64,000 nucleotides of DNA from positions 20,320,124 to 20,384,123 of the forward strand of contig NC_133778.1 of assembly GCF_003597395.2 (NCBI RefSeq), in the 5' to 3' direction. The DNA comes from Chelonoidis abingdonii. Its lineage: Eukaryota; Chordata; Testudines; Testudinidae. Each line of letters starts with the position of its first letter. The stretch's first letter is position 1. The notes under the pieces were generated by a model. That model worked only from the letters and a program-made list of their open reading frames with translations. It made no database searches and had not been told where the DNA came from. Shown in pieces: positions 34,549 to 46,027 of this stretch. A program made the translations under genes and the position numbers.

Positions 34549-35239
34549 GGCATGTCTACACTTGCCATTTAAATCGCAAAAAGTCCCGTTTTTGCGCAAA
34601 AACCACAGGAGCATCTGAGTTTCACTGCAAACAGAAAACCACCTCCACGAGAGGTGTATAGTTCTTACCAGTGATACTTTGCGGTGATGTGCAAGTGAAG
34701 ACATGTTCTTCCTGCTTACACAGTTTTTAGCCTCTGGATGATATCCCACGGTGCCTAGGTGACCATTCTGGCCAGCAGCTCTGCCGCTCTGATGCCAGGT
34801 AAACAGACGTCCACCCCTCCCCCGTAAAGCCCCGGGGAACTTTGAAACTCCCCTTCCTGTTTTCTTGGCAAGTGCTCACTTATCATCTGGCCAGGTGACA
34901 ATGGCTGCTCCATGGAGCAAACGATCCCCTGCTTGGAGCAATGCTGTGCTACTGGAGCTAATCAGAGTTTGGGGAGAGGAAGCTGTGCAGGGACCCGGGA
35001 TGCCCCACGATCACCCCCTCCCTTTCCCCCAAGACCTATCTTCAAAATGGAGAGCGCTCCACTGTGGGATAGCTGCCCTCAGTGCCCTGCTCTCATTGGG
35101 GATGGAAGTGCTGCAAATGTGAACACGATTTGACACCTGTGGAAGTCAGTGAGTACACAACTGAGGGCTTTTCTTTTACTGGTTCCCTCTCACCGGTGAA
35201 ACTAAGAGCGCAAAAACTCTGCAAGTGTAGACATAGCCT
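34549..35239. mobile_element. Non-autonomous PIF/Harbinger element
   Basis: The left end GGGCATGTCTACACTTGCC and the right end GCAAGTGTAGACATAGCC are inverted repeats with one shifted base. The flanking triplets (TCA and TTA) differ by one base. The 690-bp interior has no transposase but keeps a piece of the Myb-like gene (34905-34990). Confidence 0.8.
34900..34990 (+). pseudogene. Myb/SANT-like gene fragment in the small Harbinger
   Basis: The + strand frame reads TMAAPWSKRSPAWSNAVLLELIRVWGEEAVQ across overlapping blocks, the start of the same DNA-binding domain as in elements B and C (first Trp, then LLELIxxWGEE). It breaks off after the first helix region. Nothing else of the gene remains. 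Confidence 0.7.
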
Positions 35240-36002
35240 TAGATAATGAAGATCTGAGTGGTAGTGGGGAGTATACCTGTGTGTATGAAATATGTCCACT
35301 TTTTGGTATTTTTAACCCTAAAAGGAAAAGGCCTACACAATAAATTCCAGCCTCCAGATCTGTGGAGAACCAGAATAGGTTAATATGATAGAGAGCAGTC
35401 CCAGGAGCTGAGAAGCCATCCATCAGTTGTTCCTAGGCTCAGATAATTTAATGTAGGGTATACACATCCCTGAAGGAATGTATGTAGTGCAAAATCTAAG
35501 CATGACAGGGAACATTTGTTATGACTAACCCTGTTCAGATAATAGAGCACCTATACCTTTCCCCAGTTACTTCAACAGTAATCTTTTTGTATGACTGAAC
35601 AATGTTTGGGAAACCAATATCAATAAACAAGTTTGAAAAAATTAATTGCTGATCATGCTCAGAAGCTAACTGTAAAACTTGATTAATTCATCATTGACAA
35701 ATGCAGACCAAGCAAAGAAAAACGTTAAGCAGTCTTGTAATTATGAATGACATAAAATTCAAAAATATTTGAGGTGGGGGGGAAGCGGGAGCGTCCTGGC
35801 CTCATGGGGAGGGCACTGGTCTGAGAGTTAGGAGAGCTGATATGGCAAACATGTCGCTCTTAAAAACAGAGATGGGGAAGTTACCATGGGAGCTGATGCT
35901 TCTAACCCTATGAGCTATAATTCCTGCAGAGTTTGCTCCTTTCCTGTCTACACCCTTCAGATGATGGGTAGGGGAGAGGGCCCATGGGTTAGTGGCAGAT
36001 GG
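35240..36002. other. Unique sequence, possible MIR fragment
   Basis: No gene. Sequence around 35796-35852 (GGGCACTGGTCTGAGAGTTA) looks like the tRNA-derived head of a MIR SINE, but is too short to be sure. Confidence 0.4.
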
Positions 36003-36010
36003 GTCTGCCC

Positions 36011-36749
36011 CAGGGGTGAAAGTAACTTACAGGACTTACTGGTACTGCCGGAGTCCTGAGGGGGTGTGGCCTCATCCGGAAGAGGTGTGGCCTGCGGGGA
36101 GCTCTGAGCCCTTTAAATCCCGGCCCCAGCCCGGCCGCTGGAGCCGCGAGTGGGATTTAAGGCGTTCTGGGCTGTCCACAACCGCGGGGAGCTCTGAGCC
36201 CTTTAAATCCCGAGCCCCAGCACGGCCGCTGGAGCCGCGAGTGGGATTTAAGGCGTTCTAGGCTGCCCACAGCCGCGGGGAGCTCTGAGCCTTTTAAATC
36301 CCAAGCCCCAGCACGGCCGCTGGAGCCGCGAGTGGGATTTAAGGCGTTCTGGGCTGTCCACAACCGCAGGGAGCTCTGAGCCATTTAAATCCCGAGCCCC
36401 AGCATGGCCGCTGGAGCCGCGAGTGGGATTTAAGGCGTTCTAGGCTGCCCACAGCCGCGGGGAGCTCTGAGCCCTTTAAATCCTGGCCCCAGCCCAGCCG
36501 CCAGAGCCATGGGCAGGATTTAAAGGGCTCTGGGCTGCCTGCAGCCGTGGGAGCTCTGAGCCCTTTAAATGCGGCCCCATCCTGGCCGCCCAAGCCGTGG
36601 GCAGGATTCAAAGGGCTATGGGCTGCCCGCTGCAGTGTGGAGCCCAGAGCCCTTTAAATCCCCGCCGCGGAAGCCAGTGCAGTCCGGCATGGTGTATTGG
36701 CTCTTGCCGGTATGCCGTACTGGCCCGTACCAGCTTACTTTCACCTCTG
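36011..36749. mobile_element. Non-autonomous hAT with 91-bp tandem units
   Basis: CAGGGGTGAAAGTAA at the left and TTACTTTCACCTCTG at the right match as inverted repeats at 14 of 15 bases. A perfect 8-bp duplication GTCTGCCC flanks it (36003-36010 and 36750-36757). There is no transposase. Most of the interior is a tandem array. Confidence 0.93.
36098..36660. repeat. ~91-bp tandem array with self-complementary units
   Basis: GAGCTCTGAGCC recurs with GCTCTGAG at 36101, 36191, 36282, 36373, 36464 and 36553, a period of 89-91 bp. Each unit has CCTTTAAATCCC and, about 40 bp on, GGGATTTAAGG, so units can fold. The minus-strand open frames here are repeats of this array and are not genes. Confidence 0.88.
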
Positions 36750-36757
36750 GTCTGCCC

Positions 36758-37728
36758 TCTGTCTGGCTATTCTGAGAGCTGTGGGATATCTTTGTGGATG
36801 TTGGTGCAGCTGTGTTTGGAGGCTACAGGCCTGCAATCCCCCCTTCCTCCACCTGGATGAAAGCTCAGGAATAAGAACTTTTTAGAATTTCCTGCTTAAC
36901 CTTTCATCAGCCACGGGTTTTGCTATGGGATGAGAGATTGTAACCCCTTTCTGTCCCGTTCTCCCCACCTTAGGGCCTTACCAGCCCACATGGAGACTCG
37001 TTATGGGATCTCATTTGTTGAGGATGTTGGCAGTAGCTTCTATAGTGAAAAACAAACACTGTTCTTTTAGTTCCTTACCTAAAAGGCCGTTGAACATTCT
37101 TGTTTTTCACCAAAACTTGCTTGAACTGGCTTGGCGATGACCCTTCTGGTAAGGAGCAAATAGGTCACAGATTTCTGGCTGCAGCCTCACTCCTGGAACT
37201 GTAAATGGTGACTGTGCTGTGGAGAAACCAAGTTTGAGGAGAGAGACTGAAAAGGATGTTTTCCTCACCATACCTGCTCTGTATCGTCTACACTCTCACT
37301 CCACCTGCAAATATCTCTGCTTCTTAACCTAAAATTGTGAGTGGGAGCAGCAATGGCCACAGAGACACCAGGGAAGCTCTGATCTCCCTAATGTTTCTCA
37401 AAGCCACTGTTCAGAGAAATATAGTTTCATATACGTGGAACGTTCACCCAGGCAAATCCTTCCACTTGAATTCATCTTAGTGCAGATAAACTGTTTATCT
37501 GAATCACAGTTGTCCCCAACTGCTGGTGTTAAAAATATGGCATTTAATTCAGGAGCAGGCACTTTAGAAAAACAAAATATAAGATGCTGTAAAACATATT
37601 AGCTGTGAACTTGATCCCACAAACACTTCAGCGCATCAGCAATCTCATTACTGATCACATGAATAAAATTAATTGTGTGCTTTGCAGGATCAGGCCCCCT
37701 TTAGTTAACTAAAATCCACTGAAACTTT
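36758..37728. other. Unique sequence, no gene seen
   Basis: No supported gene. A short inverted-repeat unit lies at about 37607-37698 (CTTGATCCCACAAAC to GCAGGATCAGGCC). Confidence 0.5.
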
Positions 37729-38584
37729 GGCCTAGTATACACTATGCGTTTAAACCGAATTTAGCAGCATTAAACTGATTTAACCTTGCACCCGTCCACA
37801 CAACGAGGCCCTTTATATCGATATAAAGGGCTCTTTAAACTGGTTTCTGTACTCCTCCCTGACGAGAGGAAAGCGCGAAATCGTATTTGGCCAGTCGGAT
37901 TAGGGTTAGTGTGGCTGCAAATCGACGGTATTGGCCTCCGGGCGGTATCCCACAATGCACCATTGTGACCGCTCGTGGAAAAGCCATCTGAACTAGGAGG
38001 CACTAGCCAGGTAGACAGGAAAAGCCCCGCAAACTTTTGAATTTCATTTTCTGTTTGGCCAGCGTGGAGAGCTCACCAGCACAGGTGACCACAGAGCTCA
38101 TCAGCACAGGTAACAATACAGTCTCCTGAGAATCGAAAAATTGCTCCAGCATGGACCGCACGGGAGGTACTGGATCTGATCGCTATATGGGAAGAGGATT
38201 CTGTGCTAACAGAACTCCGTTCCAAAAGACGAAATGAAAAAACATTTGAAAAAATTTCCAAGGCCATGATGGAGAAAGGCCACACCAGGGACTCAGTGCA
38301 GTGCAGAGTGAAAGTTAAGGAGCTCAGACAAGCCACCAGAAAACCAAAGAAGCAAATGGAACGTCAGGGCAGGGCTGAAAACATGCTGCTTCTACGCGAG
38401 CTGCATGCAATTCTAGGGGGGTCTGCCACCATACCCCCACCCCTGTCCGTGGATTCCGAGGTCGTGGTGGTAATTTCAGCCATGGCTGAGGATTCTGTCG
38501 ATGGGGGAAGATGAGGAGGAGAAGAGGAGGGGAAAAAGACCATAGGCAGGAGTTGTAGACCGAGCTGGATGAGCAGCATCTCAG

Positions 38585-40879
38585 AGAGGTGATTAAAGAA
38601 AAACAGAAAGCCTACAAGGAGTGGAAGAAAGGTGGGATTAGCAAGGGAAGCTACCTTAGTGAGGTCAGAACATGTAGGGATAAAGTGAGGAAGGCTAAAA
38701 GCCGTGTAGAGTTGGACCTTGCTAGGGAATTAAAACCAATAGTAAAAGATTCTATAGCCACATAAATAAGAAGAAACAAAGAAAGAAGAAGTGGGACCGC
38801 TATATCACTGAGGATGGAATGGAGGTTAAGGATAACCTAGGCATGGCCCAATATCTAAATAAGTACTTTGCCTCAGTCTTTAATAAGGCTAATGAGAGCT
38901 TGGGGATGATGGAAGGATGATAAACGGGAATGAGGTTTATGGAGGTGGATATTACCACATCTGAGGTGGAAGCCAAACTTGAACAGCTTGATGGGAACAA
39001 ATCGGAGGGCCCGGACAATCTCCATCCAAGAATATTAAAGGAACTGGCGCATGAAATTGCGAGCCCGTTAGCAAGAATTTTTAATGAATCTGTAAACTCA
39101 GGGTTGTACCACACGACTGGAGAATTGCTAACAGGTTCCTATCTTCAAGAAGGGAAAAAGGTGATCCGAGTAACTATAGGCCTTTTAGTTTGACATCTGT
39201 AGTATGTAAGGTCTTGGAAAAAATTTGAAGAAGAAAGTAGTTAAGGACATTGAGGTCAATGGTAATTGGGACAAATTACCACACGGTTTTACTAAAGGTA
39301 GATCGTGTCAAACCAACCTGATCTCCTTCTTCGAGAAGGTGACAGATTATCTAGACAAAGGAAATGCAGTAGATCTAATTTACCTCAATTTTAGTAAAGC
39401 ATTTGACACGGTTCCACATGGGAATTGTTAGTTAAATTGGAAAAGATGGGGATGATATGAAATTGTAAGGCGGATAAGGATCTGGTTAAAGGGGAGACGT
39501 CCAACGGGTCGTACTGACGGGTGAACTGTCAGGCTGGAAGGAGGTTACTAGTGGAGTTCCTCAAGGATCGTTTGGGACCAATCTTATTAACCTTTTTATT
39601 ACTGACCTTGCACAAAGGCGGGAATGTGCTAATAAGTTTGCGATGACACAAAGCTGGGGGTATTGCTAAACACAGAAAAGGACCGGGATACAATACAGGA
39701 AGATCTTGGATGACCTTGTAAATTGGAGTAAATAAGTAATAGGATGAAATTTAATAGTGAAAAGTGCAAGGTCATGCACTTAGGGATTAATAATAAGAAT
39801 TTAGATATACAATTGGGGACACATCAGTTGGAAACAACAGAGGAGGAGAAGGACCTTGAGTATTGGTTTGATTGCAGGATGACTATGAGCCGCCAATGCG
39901 ATATGGCGTTAAAAAAGCAAATGCGGTTTTAGGATGCATCAGGCGGGGTATTCCAGCAAAGATAAGGAGAGCAGTTAGTACGTTATATAAGGCACTGGTG
40001 AGAACCTCAACCTGGAATACTGTGTGCAGTTCTGGTGTCCCATGTTTAAGAAGGATGAATTCAAACTGAACAGGTTCAGAGACGGGCTACTAGGATGATC
40101 CGAGGAATGGAAAACCTGCCTTATGAAAGGAGACTCAAAGAGCTGGCTTGTTAGCCTGGCCAAAAGAAGGCTGCGGGGGATATGCTTGCTCTATATAAAT
40201 ATATCAGGGGGATTAATATTGGGAAGGGAAGGAATTATTTAAGCTTAGTACTAATGTAGACACACAGGACAAGATGGGTATAAACTGGACATTAGGAAGT
40301 TTAGACTTGAAATTAGACGAAGATTTCTAGCCATTAGAGGAGTGAAGTTCTGGAACAGCCTTCCAAGGGGAGTAGTGGGGGCAAAAAGACATATCTGCTT
40401 TAAGACTAAGCTTGATAAGTTATGGAAGGGATGTATGATAGGACAGTTTAATTTGGGCAATTGATCTTGGATTATCAGCAGATAAGTCTGCTCAATGTCT
40501 GTGATGGGATGTTGGATGGATGGGATCTGAGTTACTGCAGAGAATTCTTTCCTTAGTGCTGGCTGGTGGATCTTGCCCATGCTCAGGTGTTAGCTGATTG
40601 CCATAATTTGGGGTCGGGAAGGAAATTTTCCTCCGGGGCAGATTGGGAGAGGCCCTGGAGGTTTTTCGCCTTCCTCTGGCAGTGTGGGGCAATAGGTCGC
40701 TTGCTGGTGGAATCTCTGCAGCTTGAGGTCTTCAAACCACAATTTGAAGACTTCAATTACTCAGACATAGGTTAGGGGTTGTTACAGAAGTGATGGGTAG
40801 GATTCTGTGGCTGCTTTGTGGCAGGAGTCAGGCTAGATGATATATTGGTCCTTCTGACCATGAGTCTATGAGTTATGAG
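38585..40879 (+). mobile_element. CR1-type LINE copy 3, nested in the Myb gene of element C
   Basis: 5'-truncated CR1 starting at EKQKAYKEWKKGG of ORF2 (about 38595) and running through reverse transcriptase to the 3' region (GGTCCTTCTGACCATGAGTC, then a decayed TCTATGAG tail at 40863-40879). It is 2.3 kb and lies between the acidic part and the next part of the host Myb exon. Confidence 0.87.
38595..40190 (+). pseudogene. CR1 reverse transcriptase, copy 3
   Basis: Blocks in order: VDITTSEVEAKLEQLDGNKSEGPDNLHP split over 38940-39030, ILKELAHEIASPLARIFN (39036), [20 protein letters not shown] (39288), a [21 protein letters not shown] block (39377), SGVPQGS-like (39552), a catalytic box NKFADDTKLGG broken by a one-base deletion (near 39635), MKFNSEKCKVMHLG (39744) and AVLGCIRRGIPAKIRRAVSTLYKALV in two parts (39923-40000). 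The frame is lost many times by single-base gaps. The best-conserved CR1 coding sequence in the window, still inactive. Confidence 0.85.
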
Positions 40880-41008
40880 CTTTGCAGACAGCACACAGCA
40901 CTCCATTCTTCCCCAACAGCCAGGAGCTTTTTCTCACCGTGACGGAATTACCCTCCAGCCCTCCCAAGCCACTGTCCCACACAATGAAGCGTGGAGAAGG
41001 GACCTCTG

Positions 41009-42011
41009 GTGAGTGTACCGTTTGTAAAATATAAAACATGGTTTAAAAGCAAGCATTTTTAATGATTAATTTGCCCTGAGGATTGAGATGCATTCGCAGC
41101 CAGTACAGTTATTGGAAAAGTCTGTTAACATGTCTGGGGATGGAGTGGAAATCCTCCAGGGACATCTCCATGAAGCTCTCCTGAAGGTACTACCAAAAGC
41201 CTTTGCAGAAGGTTTCTGGGCAGGGCAGCCTTATTCCGTCCACCATGGTAGGACACTTGACCACGCCATGCATGTAGCAAGTAATCTGGTATCATTACAT
41301 GACAAAGTCTAGCTGCGTATGGTCCCAGTGATTGCTGGCATTCAAGCAACATCCGTTCTTTATCTCGCTGTGTTATCCTCAGGAGAGTGTATCGTCATGG
41401 TAACCTAGTTGAAATTCAGGAATTTAATTAAGGGACAGAGTGGCCATTCCTTACTGGGCTGTTTGCCTGTTGGTTAAAATAAATCCTTCTTGCAGGTAGA
41501 CAAGCAGGGGGAAGCGGGGCGGGTGATTGGCGCTGAGCTTTTCGCGTTTGGCTAGCAGGGATCTTCCCTGCTACCAGCCACGTGGAGAGGGGTGTTTAGC
41601 AGTGATTTTCCATGAATATCAGCCATGTGGCGGGAGGAGGGGTAAGCGATCATCCTAGAGAATTGGAGTGTGGGGGTGGTTTCTGCTGCTGCAAGTTAAC
41701 AGAAAAGAAGCAGCACCAAACGGGCTTTGCTCGGTATTTGGTAAAGGAGGGCGCTGGATTATGAGGCTGCAGAAGACAATGGCTTACCATGGTCACATGC
41801 AGGCTGAATTCTAGTGCCCGGACCTGCGTCTGTGAGATCTCTAACACCAGAGCCGCAGCCACTCAATATTAAGATGCAAAATGCGACCTTGTAGTCAAAT
41901 CACATGTGCTATGTAAGATGAATAGTGTTGTTACCGTGAAAGAGTATAAGCATTGTTCTGTAAAATGTATTTTTTAAATACTTCTCTCCCTTTTTTCCCT
42001 CCCTCATGCAG
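41009..42011 (+). other. Probable intron of the element C Myb gene
   Basis: Bordered by GTGAGT (41009) and a pyrimidine-rich tract ending CATGCAG (42011). The 74-codon frame at 41088-41312 lies inside it and has no recognised domain. Confidence 0.55.
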
Positions 42012-42581
42012 CTGCAAATTTTCAAGCCTCCCTACTCCATCCTGAAGGCTAGCTCAGATAAGGCGGAGGAAAAAAAAGACATGAGGCGAAATGTTCTCGG
42101 AAATCACGGAAGTGACCCGCAATGAAATAGCTCATCTGAATGAGTGGAGGGACGTGGTATCAAATTACAGGAAAGATGCAGTGAACTGAGGGAGGAGGAC
42201 GCGAGATGAGAGGTGGCGGCAGGATGATCAGAGGTGTAGGCAGGAAGATCAGCGGTGGCGGGATGCAACTCTGGGCTGCCGCGTGATCAAACTGACATGC
42301 TCCAGCATCTGGTGGAGCTTCAGGAACAGGAGCAGGATCACAGAGTGCCGCTGTAGCCCCTGTATAACAAACCCTCACCCCTCACCATATCCACATCCTC
42401 CTCACCCAGACGTGTAAGAACACGTGGGGGAGGCTCCGTGCACCCGCCTACACCACCCCGTGACAGCCCAACCAAAAGGCTGTCATTACTTTGAAATTTT
42501 TTTAGTGGCCTTTTCCTTCCTCCTATCCTCCCCAACCCACCCGGGATACCTTGTCAGTTTCTCCCTCTTTTATAATGAATT

Positions 42582-42622
42582 AATAAAGAATACATGATTT
42601 TTAAACAAATAGTGACTTTATT
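42582..42622. promoter_or_regulatory. Facing polyadenylation signals of element C
   Basis: AATAAA on + (42582-42587) follows the Myb-like gene, and AATAAA on minus (TTTATT at 42617-42622) follows the transposase. The 29-bp gap matches element B, so the convergent 3' ends are a shared design. Confidence 0.6.
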
Positions 42623-42664
42623 TCCTTAAGCAAGCTGTAATCAAAGGGGGAGGGTGGGTTGTTT

Positions 42665-44107
42665 ACAGGGAATGAGTCAATCAAGGGGGGGGTTCATCAA
42701 GGGGAAACAAACGCAACACTCACACCGTACCCTGGCCATGATGAAACTCATTTTCAAAGCTTCTCTGATGCGCACCGCTTCCTGATGTGCTCTTCTAATC
42801 GCCCTGGGGTCTGGCTGCGCGTGATCAGCGGCCAGGTGATTTGCCTCAGCCTCCCACCTCACCATAAAGGTCTCCCCATAGTCTCACAGAGATTGTGAAG
42901 CACACAGCAAGCAGCAATAACAATGGGGACATTGGTTTGGCTGAGGTCTGAGCGAGTCAGTAATGTGCACCAGCGCGCCTTTACAGCCAAATGCACATTC
43001 TACCACCATTCTGCACTTGCTCAGCCTGTAGTGAACAGCTCCTGACCACTGTCCAGGCTGCCTGTGTATGGCTTCATGAGCCATGACATCAAGGCGTAGC
43101 TGGGTCACACAGGCATTTCAACATCCCCAACTGTTATTTTCTGGTCTGGGAAGTAATTCCCTTGCTGCAGCCGTTTAAACAGAGTAGTGTTCCTGAAGAC
43201 GCGAGCGTCATGAACCCTTCCTGGCCATCCATGTGGATGTTGGTGAAACGTCCCTTGCGATCCACCAGTGCTTGCAGCACCATGAAAAGTACCCCTTGTG
43301 GTTTATGTAGTGGGTGCCCTGGTGCTCCGGTGCCAAGATAGGGATATGGGTTCCATCTATCCCCCCCCCACAGTTAGGGAATCCCATTGCAGCAAAGCCA
43401 GCCACTATGACCTGCACATTTCCCAGAGTCACAACCTTTCGTAGCAGAATCTTAATGATTGCTTTGGCTACTTGCATCACAACAGCCCCACAGTAGATTT
43501 TCCCACTCCAAATTGATTCCCGACTGATTGGTAGCTGTCTGGCGTTGCAAGCTTCCAGAGGGCTATTGCCACTCGCTTCTCAACCGTGAGGGCTGCTCTC
43601 TCTTGGTATTCTGGCATTTCAGGGCAGGGGAAGCAAGTCACAAAGTTCCATGAAAGTGCCCTTATGCATGCAAAGTTTCGCAGCCCTGGAATCGTCCCAA
43701 ACCTGCAAAACTATGCGGTCCATCAGTCTGTGCTTGTTTCCCGGGCCAAAATCGGTGTTTAATGGCTAGAACCTGCCCCATTACCATCAGGATCTCCAAA
43801 GCGCAGGGGCCCGTGGTTTGAGAGAATTCTGTGTCCATGTCCTCATCACTCTCGTCATCGCTCTGCCGTTGCCGCGCCGCCTCCTCACTGGTTTTGCAGG
43901 TTCTGGTTCAGCATAGCCCGCACAATAATGCGTGAGGTGTTTACAACATCCATGAGTCTGTCTTGATCTGAGCAGGGTCCATGCTTGCTGTGCTATGGCG
44001 TCTGCACAGTTCACCCAGAAAAAAGGCACGAAACGGTTGTCTGCTGCTTCATGAAGGGAAGGGTGAGGCTGTACCCAGAACCACCCACGACAATGTTTTT
44101 TGCCCAT
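42665..44107 (-). pseudogene. HARBI1-like transposase of element C, frameshifted
   Basis: Reading left: an N-terminal part at 44107-43787 (AEPEPAKPVRRRRGN, then SLKPRAPALWRS), a decayed stretch to about 43500, then MMQVAKAIIKILL and TLGNVQVIVAGFAAMGFPNCGGGIDGTHIPI with the first catalytic Asp (43480-43340). The region of the second Asp is frame-shifted (GWPGRVHDARVF-like near 43220). CRMVVECAFG carries the third acidic residue (near 43010). The C-terminus MVRWEAEANHLAADHAQPDP to about 42680 is open but in another frame. All three catalytic regions are visible, yet the frame is broken at least three times. The gene converges with the Myb-like gene. Confidence 0.85.
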
Positions 44108-44341
44108 CAGGCACTGGATCTCACCCAGAATTCCAAGGGCAGGGAGACTGGGAACTAGGAGATAGCTATGGGATAGCTACCCACAGTGCAACGCTCCGGA
44201 AATCGACACTAGCCTCGGTACATGGACACACACCGCCGAATTAATGTGCTTAGTGTGGCTGCGTGCACTCAACTTTATACAATCTGTTTTAAAAAAATGG
44301 TTTCTGTAAAATCGGTATAATCCCGTAGTGTAGACATACCC

Positions 44342-46019
44342 TCTGTTTAGCCAGTGGAAAGAGGGAAACTTTTTAACTGCAGATCTGCTGAAATTCCTTT
44401 GTTCAAGTTTCAGTTGAAGCAAACCTGTAATCACTTTCCTTGGCTTACAGTACCCCCATTTGTAAAGTGTGAGGAAGGGGGAATCTTACACTATTACTTT
44501 GCTACTACTGGCAGTTCATATCACCCGACATAAATTAGTTTAGAAACTTCTTTCTCAGCGCTCACTTTCCTATGCATATTTGGAGAGGGAAGGAGAGAAT
44601 GCAGGTGTGTTTCTTAAACTCTTAAACTCAGGCTCCCTTGCCCCTAAAAATCTCAACTATGTTTTTGTTTGTTTGCTCCTTTTTTTAAAAACAAACAAAC
44701 AATAGGAAAACATTATTTGGCAGAACAGTGGTGGGAATGCAACCTGCTAATCAAAGGGATTCAGATCGATCTGTGCACTGCCAAGCTCTCTGCTTCCCAC
44801 CCAGTGGAGGGAGAAAAGAAAGAAAAAGAAAAGAGAGCAAGAGAGAGAAGGCATAGAGCTTCTCTCCTTCAGCAATCTCACAAATGCAAAACCTTCCACT
44901 CCAGTGACTCCTCATTAACTTACCGAATCTGACAGTCTAATTATCACAGCTGCTTCGCGCTTAGAATAAATAAATACTAAAGTGGGTGTTTAAAGAAATT
45001 GAGAAGGGAAATTCAGTCAACTAGACAGTCAATAGAGAGTTGATTTTAAATGTTTATATTCCTATGTATTTATATCATTTTGGGGAAGATAATGAGATAG
45101 TTGTCCTTCAGACTAATTGAGTTCCTAGGCTCGTGGCTGCTTGCTGTCACTGTCTCAAACTTAGCGTTAACTTTTGTGCCTTAGAAATCTGATCACTGCA
45201 TCTCCATTTACGCGTCTCTGCCGATAACCTGATGAAGGCAGAAGTGCAGTCGAGAATGGAAAGTGACTAAATGGTATTGGTCTCAGCACCTTTCACAGCA
45301 AACAAGACAACTAAATCTTTTTAGATTTGCCTGCAATGGTCTTAAAGGAAAAGTGCAACTTAAAGAAACCTCTGATACTATTTTGTAATTAGACAAAATA
45401 ATACAGACTGTCTAGTAACCTCTTAGCATGTGGTGTCTGTAAATATTCAAGAGTATTAACAGCACCCATTGGTCATGGATGTTCTGCTGCCTGAACATTT
45501 ACATATTAAACATAGGCCCACTGTAGAGTTACTTTGGATTTACACCAGCGTGACTGAGAGCAGCATTGTCTGTTGTACTTAGTTTGCCAGAGTGCATATG
45601 GGCCAAACTTGGAGGTTTATACTCAAGGCTAGTTGTACTTTTTCAGGAGCATGAATGGGGGAATAGGCACAGGGAACCTTCCTTCCTTCCCATCACCCAG
45701 CCCTACTCCCCTGTGCTCCTGTACAGGGGCCAGGCACAGGCCTACTCGCACTCAGGCAGCACAAAATCAGCTGCAGGCACTTCAAAGGGGTTAGCAGAGG
45801 CTACATTTCCAGAGGCCTGTGCCTCCAGGAGCTCCTGCTCTAGGGTGTTGCACCTTTGCATTGCCTGCTACCGACAGCTGTGGTATAAAGGCACTCAGAC
45901 TTTACACAGGCAGAACTTCCATATAAGTCAGCCTCTCTGAAAATCAGGTCACTTGAGGCTGATGGGAATTTTGCCTGAGTAAGGAATGAGAAAAGATTTG
46001 GAAAATTGTCCCGAAATAA
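44342..46019. other. Unique sequence, no gene seen
   Basis: No supported gene. A TTTGTTTG tract and an ACAAACAAAC tract at 44659-44701 can pair. A purine-rich tract lies at 44812-44851. The 124-codon frame at 45566-45940 has no recognisable domain. Confidence 0.5.
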
Positions 46020-46027
46020 CCCTATAG

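Larger units (their letters stand above)
38121..42495 (+). pseudogene. Myb/SANT-like protein gene of element C, split by a CR1
   Basis: Exon 1 is open from about 38121 to 38514: APAWTAREVLDLIAIWEEDSVL, then SKRRNEKTFEKISKAM and DSVQCRVKVKELRQATRK, the trihelix/Myb-type DNA-binding domain, followed by LLLRELHAILGG and an acidic tail. A CR1 (about 38585-40879) interrupts it. The gene resumes with QHSILPQ near 40893 and ends this exon at 41008 with a strong donor (CTG/GTGAGT). The next exon follows a pyrimidine tract and CAG acceptor at 42011; joining gives GTS-AANF in phase 1. The last exon is decayed (coiled-coil-like QTDMLQHLVELQEQEQ near 42285, then a P/S/R-rich tail to about 42495). AATAAA follows at 42582. 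Frameshifts and stops are present. The protein would bind element ends with the transposase. Confidence 0.82.
37729..44341 (+). mobile_element. PIF/Harbinger DNA transposon C with nested CR1
   Basis: The left end GGCCTAGTATACACTATGCG and right end CCCGTAGTGTAGACATACCC are imperfect inverted repeats; the same ends define element D. The flanking triplets (TTT and TCT) do not match exactly. Inside, a Myb/SANT-like gene reads right (38121 to about 42495) and a transposase reads left (44107 to about 42665), with facing AATAAA signals between them. A 2.3-kb CR1 has landed in the Myb gene. Without it the element would be about 4.3 kb. Confidence 0.85.

Noticed and set aside
36157..36611. Repeated minus-strand frames with the same GLRAP-type sequence
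   Set aside because: They repeat every 91 bp with the tandem array and are not protein repeats under selection.
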